DNA of 33,583 bases from Bacteroidota bacterium (GCA_947448795.1 CANFOZ010000024.1:1-33583), one strand, 5' to 3'; numbered from the stretch's first letter, positions 12,291 through 20,382 are shown. The notes: generated by a model from the sequence alone, not told the origin. Made by a program: numbers and translations.

Positions 12291-13862
12291 TTAACGAACA
12301 GGCTTCTTGCCTTGCGGACTAGGCTGTGTTCGAACAGGAGGTGCTGATCGATTCGGCTGATTAGAAGGCATTGGACGCTTTTCTGGAGCAGCTGGAATGG
12401 AAGGCCTAGGACTAGTTGAAGGCATGCGCTGCGGCGATGGATCAACCTTCGGAGTATTGCGAGGGCTTGCTTTTTCTGTTGGAGAAGGCGAGCGCTCGTA
12501 TGAAGGATTCGCCTGAGGGTGAACTCCTGGTCGTGCCTTGTCTGTCTCTGACGGCTGAGAGCGCACAGGATAATCTCGCTTTTCAATCGCTCGCTCCTGC
12601 AATATTGGATAATCGGCCTTGTGCTCATTCATAAACTGACCACGATCCATTTTTATATTCGGATTAGCAGCCCGCTCTCGAGTATAATCCATTTCAACAC
12701 GTGCCATCGTTTGTATTCGCTCGGCTCGCCCTTTTTCTGTATGCAGATCGGCACTCGGATAGCGTTTATCAGCCTCGTCAACCCACGTGTTTATTCGTCG
12801 ATGAATGGAACCGGTTGTTGTGCGATGCTGGTCGTAAAAACGAATACAATGGTCCGTGAAATGAGGATAGTAGTAATGATGCGGGTAAGCGCTGAAATAC
12901 CAATCGAAATAATAGTCTGACGGCAAAGAAAAATAGATCATGCCATAGGGCCCAATACTATATCCAAGTTGATACCAATACGGATATGGATACCACATAG
13001 GATAACTGTACCACCAAGGATATCCACACCAATAAGGATATGGATATACATAGCTATAAACGAGAGGTGTCTGAACTTCTTCAACATAAACCGCCCCTTG
13101 CTCCTGAGCAAATTCCTTTGAAGATGTTTTAAACTCCTCTTGAAGCACGGTGTCTTTTTTAAGTTGCTTTTGCCAATCCAACAATGCGATTGCTTTAGCC
13201 TCTGCTAATTCGGATCTCAATTTATCTAAAGCTGCTGTCAATTCAATTGGATGCTCATGATACAATGCACCCAAAAGCACAGCCGTATTAAGATGCTCGG
13301 TTAACAACAAAAAAGCTTCGGGCTGCTCCAATGCTTTAGTGAAGGATAGTGTATCAACAACGCCATGCGTTTTAAATGTGTTTCTTTTTTCAGCTTCAAA
13401 GCGAAGCTGAATACTTAATGCGCGTGAAACTAACAAGGAATAATCCAATGAATACGAATAGGCGTCTTCTTGAATTGATAAAGGATAGGCACCCAACATC
13501 GATTTCAAACGGTCTCCGGTGTAGCGATTCATGGATTCTAGCAAACCAGGATAACGCATAAATTCCCAAACCTTCTCTTGTACGTCACGCGGATTATTTT
13601 TTAACAGTGCGCTGAACTCGTCAGCCGAGCGCTTTGCCTGCAATCCAAGTTCTGCAACAACTTCGGGTCTATAAGAACACATTAAAAGTGGCTTGCGCAG
13701 AGAGTCTGCATATTCGGCAAGTGCTTGAACACCCGCACTGTCCGACTTATAAATAGCAGAAAATGTGTCATGCACATTGTCCACATTCCCCATCATGAGA
13801 TACAACGCCATTAATAAAAAAGCGGCGAGCGTAATCTTCACTAAGACAAATCCTTTCTTCAT
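12291..13862 (-). CDS. Tyr/Trp-rich exported protein of unknown family
   Basis: A 523-residue protein with an N-terminal signal or anchor (VKITLAAFLLMALYLMM, about 8-24). Residues about 40-260 are helical, with the segment DEFSALLKNNPRDVQEKVWEFMRYPGLLESM. Residues about 268-333 are extraordinarily rich in Tyr, Trp and Pro (YVYPYPYWCGYPWWYSYPMW and more). A charged linker follows. The last about 80 residues form a disordered Pro/Ser/Arg-rich basic tail (ERSPSPTEKASPRNTPKV... GKKPVR). I do not recognise the family. The layout (helical domain, aromatic-Pro block, basic disordered tail) suggests an envelope-associated adhesive or scaffolding protein, but this is inference. It lies 42 bases after the GT4-fusion gene on the same strand and may belong to that operon. 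Confidence 0.7.
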   Translation of the reverse strand: MKKGFVLVKITLAAFLLMALYLMMGNVDNVHDTFSAIYKSDSAGVQALAEYADSLRKPLLMCSYRPEVVAELGLQAKRSADEFSALLKNNPRDVQEKVWEFMRYPGLLESMNRYTGDRLKSMLGAYPLSIQEDAYSYSLDYSLLVSRALSIQLRFEAEKRNTFKTHGVVDTLSFTKALEQPEAFLLLTEHLNTAVLLGALYHEHPIELTAALDKLRSELAEAKAIALLDWQKQLKKDTVLQEEFKTSSKEFAQEQGAVYVEEVQTPLVYSYVYPYPYWCGYPWWYSYPMWYPYPYWYQLGYSIGPYGMIYFSLPSDYYFDWYFSAYPHHYYYPHFTDHCIRFYDQHRTTTGSIHRRINTWVDEADKRYPSADLHTEKGRAERIQTMARVEMDYTRERAANPNIKMDRGQFMNEHKADYPILQERAIEKRDYPVRSQPSETDKARPGVHPQANPSYERSPSPTEKASPRNTPKVDPSPQRMPSTSPRPSIPAAPEKRPMPSNQPNRSAPPVRTQPSPQGKKPVR

Positions 13863-13903
13863 AGTTTCCCTTTAAAAAAAAATACTTAAGTATAGACGCC
13901 CTA

Positions 13904-16159
13904 TTAATTCACCAAATGCAGTGGCGCAGAGACTTCTTCTTCCTCCGCTTCAACACGCTGTTTGTGAAGTTCCATAGTCATGTGTGCCATTAAGTAACAG
14001 ACAGTCGATTCAGCACCTTGATTCAAATTCACATTAAACTCTTCTAATCCATCACAGCATCCGCCTGTTGCTGGATTGTAAATTATTTGGTGCAAATGAT
14101 TCTTGCCATGAAACCAAGCGAATGCATCGGACAAATGCTTGCGGTATTTCTCACTTTGAAAACATTCATAAAACAAAGACAAGGCAAAAATGGTATACGC
14201 CACGTCAATTGGTTGCTCCCCAAAGCGACTTCGCCCTTCCCCTTTATTCTGCCATCCTCGATTGGATATAACACGTATCTCCTCATGATGAAAAAGGTGA
14301 CCTAGCAGAAAATCAAAACTCGATTTGGCAATGTGTTTAAAGATGCGATTCCCTGTTGCTAAATGAGCCATTAACAAAGCCTCCGGCAGCACACTGTTGG
14401 CATAGGTAAGATATTCTTCAAACCAACTCCAGGTGATGTCAGATGATGCATAATAACACGTTACTAATTTCTCTCCAAGCGCCTCAATAATAGGCTCGAC
14501 ATCTTTGCTTTTTCGTACGGTGTTGTAATGATACAATCCTTTGATTGCAAAGGCGATGGCGCGTGGCGATTGAAGCTTCTGAATAGCTGATAAAGATTTT
14601 TCGATCAACGCACTTGCCACAAGCTCTTGCGCTAGTTCAAGTTTAGTTGATACCACAAGTAATTCTCCCAAAGCCCATATTGCACGACCCATGGAGTCTT
14701 CAAGGTTTACATGTTTGTTTTTCTCATGAAACTTACCTTCGCGATCTACATAGTTTAAAAACCGACCGTCAGATTGTTGGCAATCTTTTATGAATTTCAA
14801 GTAAATATCCACCAAAACCAAATCTGCTGGCTCCTTGCTTTTTTCATAATGCATGATAGCTGCTATTAGCGCACGCGCATTGTCATCAAGGGTGTAACCC
14901 GACTCTAAGTCAGGATGATATATTTTTGCAAACTGAACAAGACCTCGTTCTGTAGTCATGCGTTTTAGATGGTCAAGCGAAAGAGCAGGCCATGCGTAGT
15001 TTAGTCTTTGCGTAACACCAAGTAGTCGCGAGAAAACCAATGCATGCTCAATCGCCGCATTCTCCCAACATGTCGGCCGAATCCTATGCAATGCATTCAA
15101 ACGTATACGTCGACGCCGCTCCGCATCGCTCAGCAAATTAATTACTTCCGTTGCCAATTGCTGCGAATCCTGAAAATCAACGATTACGCCTGCTTCGTCG
15201 CGCAGCATTTCCTTTGCGTGTGGTATCGGTGTTGAAATAACTGGGCAAGAACACCCCATCGCATACGACATGGTTCCACTTACCGCCTGCATCGGGTCTT
15301 TGGATGTAAACAAATAGATATCTGTCATCTCCAAATATTCCAGGAGATAGTCTAAACTCAAATAGCGATTAACAAACTGTACATGTTTCTGCAAACCAAG
15401 ATTCATTACAATAGCCTCCAACTCCATGCGATAGGATTCGCCTTCCGATCGAACCACTTCGGGATGCGTTTTACCTAAGACCAAATAAAGAACATTGGGG
15501 AACTTGTCAATAATCTCAGGCAAAGCATACAAGGCTGTTTCAATGCTTTTGCCTTGACTCATCAATCCAAATGTGGACAGAATAATAGTGCCATCTAAAT
15601 CGAATCGCTCTTTGATACTCTCTTTTGAAGGTGAGGCAATCAGATGCGTACCATGCGGAATTACGACAATCTTAGACGGGTCCAAGGCATAGTCGTTAAC
15701 TAAAATATTTTTTGAGTTTAACGTCATAACGATTAACATGCCAGAAACAGCATCGATAGCCCGGACTACTTTTTTCAAATCGTTATCCGGATTGGGCAAT
15801 ACGGTGTGCATGCTTACCACTATCGGCTTGGAAACAGAATACAACAGCTGAAGCAACTTAACGCCATAATGTCCTTCAAAAAGACCAAACTCGTGCTGAA
15901 TAAGAAGCAAAGAAACGGCGGGATCTTGTTCTATACGATCCGCCATAAGTTGATATGAATCCGCACTCTTTATATCCAATACATATTTTACTTCTGATGG
16001 ATAATTAAGTGTGCGCCCTTTGGCCTCAAGCGCACACACTTTTAGGATGAACGATTCACCAAACTTTCGCTCGATGGCTGCTAATAAATCCTGTGTATAC
16101 GTGGCAATGCCGCACTCTCGTGGTGGATAGGATCCTATTACTAATATCTCAGGAATCAT
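13904..16159 (-). CDS. GT4 glycosyltransferase fused to (alpha/alpha)-barrel-like domain
   Basis: A 751-residue, two-domain protein. Residues 1 to about 385 are a GT4-type GT-B transferase opening ILVIGSYPPRECGIATYTQDLL, with HEFGLFEGHYG, VIPHGTHL (donor-domain start) and DPMQAVSGTMSYAMGCSCPVISTPIPHAKEML. The last segment replaces the usual E-x7-E region with the 'Q..SGT.sYA.G...VISTPy.hA.E.L' signature of this subgroup. Residues about 390-735 are helical repeats with YTLDDNARALIAA, EDSMGRAIWALGEL, WSWFEEYLTYANSVLPEAL and NQGAESTVCYLMAH, which look like an (alpha/alpha)-toroid glycosidase or glycan-binding domain. It is coupled by a four-base overlap to the upstream GH130 gene. A joint role in building or turning over a mannose-containing glycan is inferred. 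There is no signal peptide, so it is probably cytoplasmic. Confidence 0.85.
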   Translation of the reverse strand: MIPEILVIGSYPPRECGIATYTQDLLAAIERKFGESFILKVCALEAKGRTLNYPSEVKYVLDIKSADSYQLMADRIEQDPAVSLLLIQHEFGLFEGHYGVKLLQLLYSVSKPIVVSMHTVLPNPDNDLKKVVRAIDAVSGMLIVMTLNSKNILVNDYALDPSKIVVIPHGTHLIASPSKESIKERFDLDGTIILSTFGLMSQGKSIETALYALPEIIDKFPNVLYLVLGKTHPEVVRSEGESYRMELEAIVMNLGLQKHVQFVNRYLSLDYLLEYLEMTDIYLFTSKDPMQAVSGTMSYAMGCSCPVISTPIPHAKEMLRDEAGVIVDFQDSQQLATEVINLLSDAERRRRIRLNALHRIRPTCWENAAIEHALVFSRLLGVTQRLNYAWPALSLDHLKRMTTERGLVQFAKIYHPDLESGYTLDDNARALIAAIMHYEKSKEPADLVLVDIYLKFIKDCQQSDGRFLNYVDREGKFHEKNKHVNLEDSMGRAIWALGELLVVSTKLELAQELVASALIEKSLSAIQKLQSPRAIAFAIKGLYHYNTVRKSKDVEPIIEALGEKLVTCYYASSDITWSWFEEYLTYANSVLPEALLMAHLATGNRIFKHIAKSSFDFLLGHLFHHEEIRVISNRGWQNKGEGRSRFGEQPIDVAYTIFALSLFYECFQSEKYRKHLSDAFAWFHGKNHLHQIIYNPATGGCCDGLEEFNVNLNQGAESTVCYLMAHMTMELHKQRVEAEEEEVSAPLHLVN

Positions 16160-17199
16160 AATTTCTTTATGCTATTTTTAAGTATTTCATTTATCAACTC
16201 GCGCAGATCCATACTCGCTACCCCAATTTTCTCATCGGCGGCGCCATAATAAATATGTAATTGACCATCCTGAACAACCGCTCCGGTCGGAAATACAACA
16301 TTCTTTACCACGCCGCTTTGCTCCCACTCTTGGTCGGGCGAAAACAAAGGCACCGGTAAACGACCAATTTCTTTGGTCGGATCCTCCAATTCAAGCAAGG
16401 CAGCGCCTGCGTGATAAATATAACCCTGCTGCGTATCCTCAACACCATGATAAATCAACAACCATCCTTCAGGGGTTTCTATGGGAGGACAGCCACCACC
16501 AAGATAACTCGCTTCAAAATGCATCTTGCTTTCCAATACGGTATGCGCCTTTATATTAAATAAATAGTCGCGCCAGAAGGCATCGTTGAGCTCTTTTATA
16601 TCGTTGCAATACACCACCTGAATATCTGGATAGATACGATGCAGGAAGGCCAACTTGCCCTTTATTTTCTTAGGAAAGAACATGACATCTTTATCCCAGA
16701 TAAGTAGCTTCTGCCCAGCTTCTGAGCCTCCTCGCTCAAAAAACAATTTTACAAAGCGCAGGTATTTCTCACTTACCCCTTCAATGCATTCAACACATTG
16801 CTGAAAATCTTTGTAGGACATTTGCAAGGTGATGATTCCCTGCTTATCAAATTGTTTTAAATCTTTGGATGTAGCTAAAGCGCCTAATGCATTGCCACCA
16901 TCATAAGCCGTATATGTCAGGTAATACGTTCCTTCAATATCGACGATCCTTGGATCTTCCATACCTTGACTCTCATACTCGTGATGCGGTATTAAAAAAG
17001 GCGCTTCCTTCCGTTCGGCAAGGCGCTGATAATCTTGCAAGCGCGCATAACCGATAGTCGAAAAATTACCTGCGCTACAGGCCCGGTAAAACACATGTAT
17101 CTTCCCATCAACCTCGATGGCTGCTGGATTGAAAACACCAAAATTTTCGAACTTGTGCTCTGTTGGTTCGAGCAACAATTGTTTTTTTATTTGAATCAT
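16156..17199 (-). CDS. GH130 family beta-mannoside phosphorylase/hydrolase
   Basis: A 347-residue five-bladed beta-propeller enzyme. GH130 members act on beta-mannosides, mostly by phosphorolysis, some by hydrolysis. Family signatures visible: GVFNPAAIEVDGKIHVFYRA (about 22-41), GYARLQDYQRLAERKE, GMEDPRIVDIEGTYYLTYTAYDG (catalytic Asp in EDPR, about 83-105), GGCPPIETPEGWLLIYHGVE (about 233-252, the 'G..ppi.t..GWL..YHg' block) and VVFPTGAVVQDGQLHIYYGAAD (about 305-326). Blade 3 carries FVKLFFERGGSEAGQKLL. There is no signal peptide, which favours an intracellular phosphorylase. Exact linkage and substrate cannot be read from sequence. It overlaps the GT4-fusion gene by four bases and follows the helical-protein gene by 22 bases. 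Confidence 0.9.
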   Translation of the reverse strand: MIQIKKQLLLEPTEHKFENFGVFNPAAIEVDGKIHVFYRACSAGNFSTIGYARLQDYQRLAERKEAPFLIPHHEYESQGMEDPRIVDIEGTYYLTYTAYDGGNALGALATSKDLKQFDKQGIITLQMSYKDFQQCVECIEGVSEKYLRFVKLFFERGGSEAGQKLLIWDKDVMFFPKKIKGKLAFLHRIYPDIQVVYCNDIKELNDAFWRDYLFNIKAHTVLESKMHFEASYLGGGCPPIETPEGWLLIYHGVEDTQQGYIYHAGAALLELEDPTKEIGRLPVPLFSPDQEWEQSGVVKNVVFPTGAVVQDGQLHIYYGAADEKIGVASMDLRELINEILKNSIKKL

Positions 17200-17221
17200 A
17201 ATGCTTCAATTTTTGTGTTCT

Positions 17222-17641
17222 TTATGCATGCGACAAATCGGATGGATGGCCTACAACCATAGTAAAAACGGCCTTTTTAAGCGCTCTAAAAAACACCTCG
17301 TTTTCTTTGAATTTTTTCTCTAAAACAGCATGCCTATAGCGGTATAAATGATCCTCTGGAAGTGCTTTCAACAAGAGCTTATCCAAAAACTTTTCATGTG
17401 CCACAACTTCCATCTCTAACTGATCTATTGTTGAGGTTGAAAAATGAAGAAGCTGCTTTTTCGTCTCCTGATCTTTTATACTCGGTTTTAAATCTGCTAA
17501 AGGTTTTGAATGTGTTTTAATAAGGTGATAAAAAAAGGCTACTTCATCTCTCCAAAAAGCCAATTCAGAAAGCCATTCGCTGCTTTCCTGATGCAATTGA
17601 TCGATCGGTGATTCTTGAGCACTTACAAGTTCTTTTTTCAT
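17222..17641 (-). CDS. Helical hypothetical protein, first gene of the GH130 operon
   Basis: A 139-residue soluble protein, almost entirely amphipathic helix (ESSEWLSELAFWRDEVAFFYHLIKTHSK, LLHFSTSTIDQLEMEVVAHEKFLDKLL, YRHAVLEKKFKENEVFFRALKKAVFTMVV). It probably forms a four-helix bundle. Several His/Glu pairs (HLIKTH, HEKF) could bind metal, but no known motif is recognised. The start at 17641 is chosen because a perfect -7 element (TACATTTG, minus strand) occupies 17666-17673; the longer frame from 17731 would start inside the Crp/Fnr-type box. It heads the transcript for GH130 and the GT4 fusion. Confidence 0.65.
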   Translation of the reverse strand: MKKELVSAQESPIDQLHQESSEWLSELAFWRDEVAFFYHLIKTHSKPLADLKPSIKDQETKKQLLHFSTSTIDQLEMEVVAHEKFLDKLLLKALPEDHLYRYRHAVLEKKFKENEVFFRALKKAVFTMVVGHPSDLSHA

Positions 17642-17665
17642 GCTTTCGTTTTTTTGTTTGAAAAA

Positions 17666-17731
17666 CAAATGTAGAGTGGCGCATATACATGCAGCATGAG
17701 AAGAAACAGCATAACCGCTGATCATTGTCAC
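17666..17731 (-). promoter_or_regulatory. Crp/Fnr-type box and -7 element, GH130 operon
   Basis: The palindrome CTGATCATTGTCAC (17718-17731; core TGA-N6-TCA; seven of ten positions; centre 17724.5) is 55 bp from the minus-strand -7 octamer TACATTTG (17666-17673, centre 17669.5). The same palindrome serves mlaE on the other strand. Confidence 0.6.
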
Positions 17732-17783
17732 CCAGCTGCTTGACCGTCGACCTTTAATGCAGCGTCATCTGATAGCACCTTCG
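17718..17783 (+). promoter_or_regulatory. Shared Crp/Fnr-type box and weak -7 element, MlaEFD operon
   Basis: The same palindrome (centre 17724.5) read towards mlaE. Exactly 55 bp away lies CACCTTCG (17776-17783), a weak match to TAnnTTTG (four of six fixed positions). If used, transcription would start near 17787, about eight bases before the TTG start codon at 17795. Confidence 0.4.
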
Positions 17784-17794
17784 CATCCATACTA

Positions 17795-18574
17795 TTGATA
17801 ACAGAAGTGAAAATAGATACGGTTAAAGTCTTTCTTAATGAACTTGGCAAACTGACTCAATTCAGCTTGCGATTCTTTTTGGAAGGCATAAAGCCCCGTT
17901 ACGAATTCAATGAATGGGCAAGGCAATGCTTCTTTATCGGATACCAATCCCTATTACTGACAGGCGTCACGGGCTTCATTATTGGTCTTGTCATAACCAT
18001 ACAATCACATCCTTCGATGGAGGCTTTCGGCACCGAGTCTTGGCTACCTTCCGTGGTATCGGTGTCGCTCGTACGAGAGATCGTTCCTGTTATCACAGCC
18101 CTCATTTGTGCTGGAAAAATCGGTTCTGGAATAGGCGCCGAACTGGGATCCATGAAGGTAACCGAACAAATTGATGCAATGGAAGTTTCAGGAACAAACC
18201 CATACAAATACTTGGTTGTCACGCGCATTTTGGCATCAACTTTAATGCTTCCACTCCTTGTTATTACGAGCGACGCTATCTCGCTCTATGGCGCCTATAT
18301 CGGCGTAAACATGAAGCAAGTGGTTAGCTTTAGCCTATATACAAATCAAGTTTTCGCTAAGCTAAATTTTGGCGATGTGTTGCCCTCTATTTTTAAATCC
18401 TTCTTTTTCGGTTTTGCAATCGGTGCTATCGGTTGCTATAAAGGATACAATACAGAGCACGGCACCGAAGGCGTTGGAAGGGCTGCTAACTCTGCTGTTG
18501 TTGTAGCCACTTTCGCTGTGTTTTTAATCGATCTTATTGCTGCTCAAATGGCTGATATTCTTCATATCACTTAA
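17795..18574 (+). CDS. mlaE: MlaE-family ABC transporter permease
   Basis: A 259-residue inner-membrane permease of an MCE/Mla-type lipid transporter, which moves phospholipid or sterol-like lipids across the periplasm. Hallmarks are FFIGYQSLLLTGVTGFIIGLVITIQS (first core TM), VVSVSLVREIVPVITALICAGKIGSGIGAELGSMKVTEQIDAMEVSGTNPYKYLVVTRILAS (the conserved 'REl.Pv.tali.aGR.Gsa.aAElG.M.v.EQidAl...' block with R to K in AGK) and C-terminal helices. The initiation codon appears to be TTG; no in-frame ATG exists before the conserved region. It lies 3 bases before the ATPase gene, first of a three-gene operon. No mlaB or mlaC homologue is present, as usual for the Bacteroidota three-gene form. Confidence 0.92.
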   Translation: MITEVKIDTVKVFLNELGKLTQFSLRFFLEGIKPRYEFNEWARQCFFIGYQSLLLTGVTGFIIGLVITIQSHPSMEAFGTESWLPSVVSVSLVREIVPVITALICAGKIGSGIGAELGSMKVTEQIDAMEVSGTNPYKYLVVTRILASTLMLPLLVITSDAISLYGAYIGVNMKQVVSFSLYTNQVFAKLNFGDVLPSIFKSFFFGFAIGAIGCYKGYNTEHGTEGVGRAANSAVVVATFAVFLIDLIAAQMADILHIT

Positions 18575-18577
18575 ATT

Positions 18578-19312
18578 ATGGACGCACAACCTGTAATTGT
18601 AACGCAAAACGTATTTAAAGCCTTCGGCAAAAACAAAGTATTGCAAGGTTTCGACTTCAAGCTGATGGAAAAAGAGAATGTGGTTATTTTAGGAAAATCA
18701 GGCTCCGGAAAATCTGTTTTGATAAAATGTATTATCGGTCTCATGAAACCAGATGCTGGCAGTATCAAAGTGTTCGGCGAAGAAGTAACGCAATTTAACA
18801 CAAAACAATTCGAAACTTTACGAGCCAAAGTGGGCTTTCTTTTTCAAAGCAACGCTTTGTACGATTCCATGACGGTTCGCGAAAACCTTGAATTTCCTTT
18901 ACGCAGACATGCTGTTTCATCTGATGGAACAAATATGCTTGATCTAGTAAAGGAGGCTTTGGGAAACGTTGGTCTCGAACACACCATCGATATGATGCCC
19001 TCCGACCTATCTGGAGGCATGCGAAAACGCATCGCGCTGGCACGAACGCTAATACTCAAACCTCGCATCATTCTTTACGATGAACCAACAACAGGTTTAG
19101 ACCCTATTACCGGAAAGGAAATTAGTCGCCTCATGCTCGATATTCAAAAAAAATACAACACCGCCTCACTTATCATCTCCCACGATGTTAACTGCGTAAA
19201 AATTGTAGCAAACAGGATTGTGGTTTTGATTGATGGGATATCCTACGCTGAAGGAACATACCAAGAACTCATTCAATCCACAGATAGTAAGGTTAAGCAA
19301 TTCTTCGATTGA
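18578..19312 (+). CDS. mlaF: MlaF-family ABC transporter ATPase
   Basis: A 244-residue ATP-binding subunit powering the MlaE permease. Walker A is GKSGSGKS (39-46), Q-loop in LFQSNALYDSMTVRENLEFPL (about 88-108), signature LSGGM (144-148), Walker B IILYDEP (164-170), D-loop TTGLDP and H-loop SHD (His202). The run FQSNALYDSMTV..N..FPLR and LSGGMRKR.ALAR is diagnostic of the MCE/Mla ATPase subfamily. It ends with a single base before the MCE gene's ATG. Confidence 0.96.
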   Translation: MDAQPVIVTQNVFKAFGKNKVLQGFDFKLMEKENVVILGKSGSGKSVLIKCIIGLMKPDAGSIKVFGEEVTQFNTKQFETLRAKVGFLFQSNALYDSMTVRENLEFPLRRHAVSSDGTNMLDLVKEALGNVGLEHTIDMMPSDLSGGMRKRIALARTLILKPRIILYDEPTTGLDPITGKEISRLMLDIQKKYNTASLIISHDVNCVKIVANRIVVLIDGISYAEGTYQELIQSTDSKVKQFFD

Positions 19313-19313
19313 T

Positions 19314-20276
19314 ATGGAAAACACACAACGCTTCAAATTAGGACTTTTCGTACTAATCGCTTTTACACTGATGATTGCCGGACTCTATTACATTGGAAGC
19401 AAGCGTAACATCTTTCACAGAACCATAACCGTCAACAGCACCTTCAATAATGTGAACGGCTTACTAACTGGTAATAATGTGCGCTTCAACGGAATCAACA
19501 TCGGAACGGTATCTGCCATAACCGCAGTATCAGATAGCGCTGTTCGTGTTGATTTTACTATCGACAAAACATCCATTGCCTTCATTTCCCAGAACGCTTT
19601 CACCTCTATCGGAACCGATGGCTTACTTGGCAACAAGCTCATTAATATTCACAGTAAAAAGTCGGGACCGCCGATAGCAGAAGGTTGCCAACTTATTGGA
19701 TTACCTACATTAAGTTTGGACCCAACGATGAGAAGCTTAACTGCAACAAGCGAAAACACACGCGACATTAGCGAAGAGATAAAACAGATAGCCGGTAAAA
19801 TCAACCATAGCGAATCGCTTTGGAACATATTGAGCGATAGTTTGCTCAGCAACAACCTTAGCAAGGCAATCGACCGATTCAAAGACGCCGGATCTGAAGC
19901 TGCTCGTTTTACACAAGACCTCAGTAGCATTGCCTCCAACGTTAAAAACGGGGAAGGCAGTGCCGGGAAAATACTCATGAACAACGAACTAAGCGAACGC
20001 CTGAATTCAACGCTCAGCACGTTTCGTAACGCAGGCGACACCTTAGCAGCTATTAGCGGCAAGCTATCCAACATTGCGGAAACCATACAAAACGGCAAAG
20101 GTACTGTTGGCATGCTCTTGCAAGATACGCTCGTTGAAAACCAACTGCGGCAAAGCATACAAAACGCTGAACGTGGCGTTCAAAAATTTGATGCCAGCAT
20201 GAACGCCATTCAGCATTCTTGGCTTATCAGGGGATTCTTAAAAAAACAAAAAAAAAGGGACAAAACAATTGAATAA
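19314..20276 (+). CDS. mlaD: MCE/MlaD-family lipid-binding protein
   Basis: A 320-residue substrate-binding subunit. An N-terminal transmembrane anchor (LGLFVLIAFTLMIAGLYYIG, about 8-27) is followed by one MCE domain (about 35-115: ITVNSTFNNVNGLLTGNNVRFNGINIGTVSAI... DGLLGNKLINI). A long helical C-terminal region forms the periplasmic tunnel. The tail contains two NG-x-G-(S/T)-x-G repeats (NGEGSAGKILMNNELSERL and NGKGTVGMLLQDTLVENQL), a feature of Bacteroidota MlaD-like proteins. The start at 19314 is chosen over an upstream in-frame ATG inside mlaF because it places the basic/hydrophobic anchor at the N terminus. The C terminus is highly basic (LKKQKKRDK). Confidence 0.92.
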   Translation: MENTQRFKLGLFVLIAFTLMIAGLYYIGSKRNIFHRTITVNSTFNNVNGLLTGNNVRFNGINIGTVSAITAVSDSAVRVDFTIDKTSIAFISQNAFTSIGTDGLLGNKLINIHSKKSGPPIAEGCQLIGLPTLSLDPTMRSLTATSENTRDISEEIKQIAGKINHSESLWNILSDSLLSNNLSKAIDRFKDAGSEAARFTQDLSSIASNVKNGEGSAGKILMNNELSERLNSTLSTFRNAGDTLAAISGKLSNIAETIQNGKGTVGMLLQDTLVENQLRQSIQNAERGVQKFDASMNAIQHSWLIRGFLKKQKKRDKTIE

Positions 20277-20280
20277 CATT

Positions 20281-20346
20281 TTGATGTGTATCACACTTCT
20301 CCTTGACGATACTCATGGAATCAGTGTCCTACAAGATGTTCCTTTG
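20281..20346 (+). promoter_or_regulatory. Crp/Fnr-type box and -7 element, BON gene
   Basis: TTGATGTGTATCAC (20281-20294; nine of ten positions of TTGAT-N4-ATCAA; centre 20287.5) starts five bases after the mlaD stop. TTCCTTTG (20339-20346, one mismatch from TAnnTTTG, centre 20342.5) lies 55 bp downstream. No -33 TTTG is seen. Predicted transcription start is about 20350, giving a leader of about 33 bases. Confidence 0.65.
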
Positions 20347-20382
20347 TATTATTGATTTCAAACAATTAAATTATAAAACAAC

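Noticed and set aside
13882-13893. ATACTTAAGTAT palindrome as an operator of the Tyr/Trp-rich gene
   Set aside because: AT-rich 12-bp palindromes arise often by chance; there is no associated -7 element and no second copy in the island.
20281-20294. A CRP (TGTGA-N6-TCACA) site specifically, rather than Fnr type
   Set aside because: TGTGTATCACA has too short a spacer for CRP, whereas TTGAT-N4-ATCAC fits the Fnr-like pattern shared with the other four boxes; the exact family member still cannot be decided.
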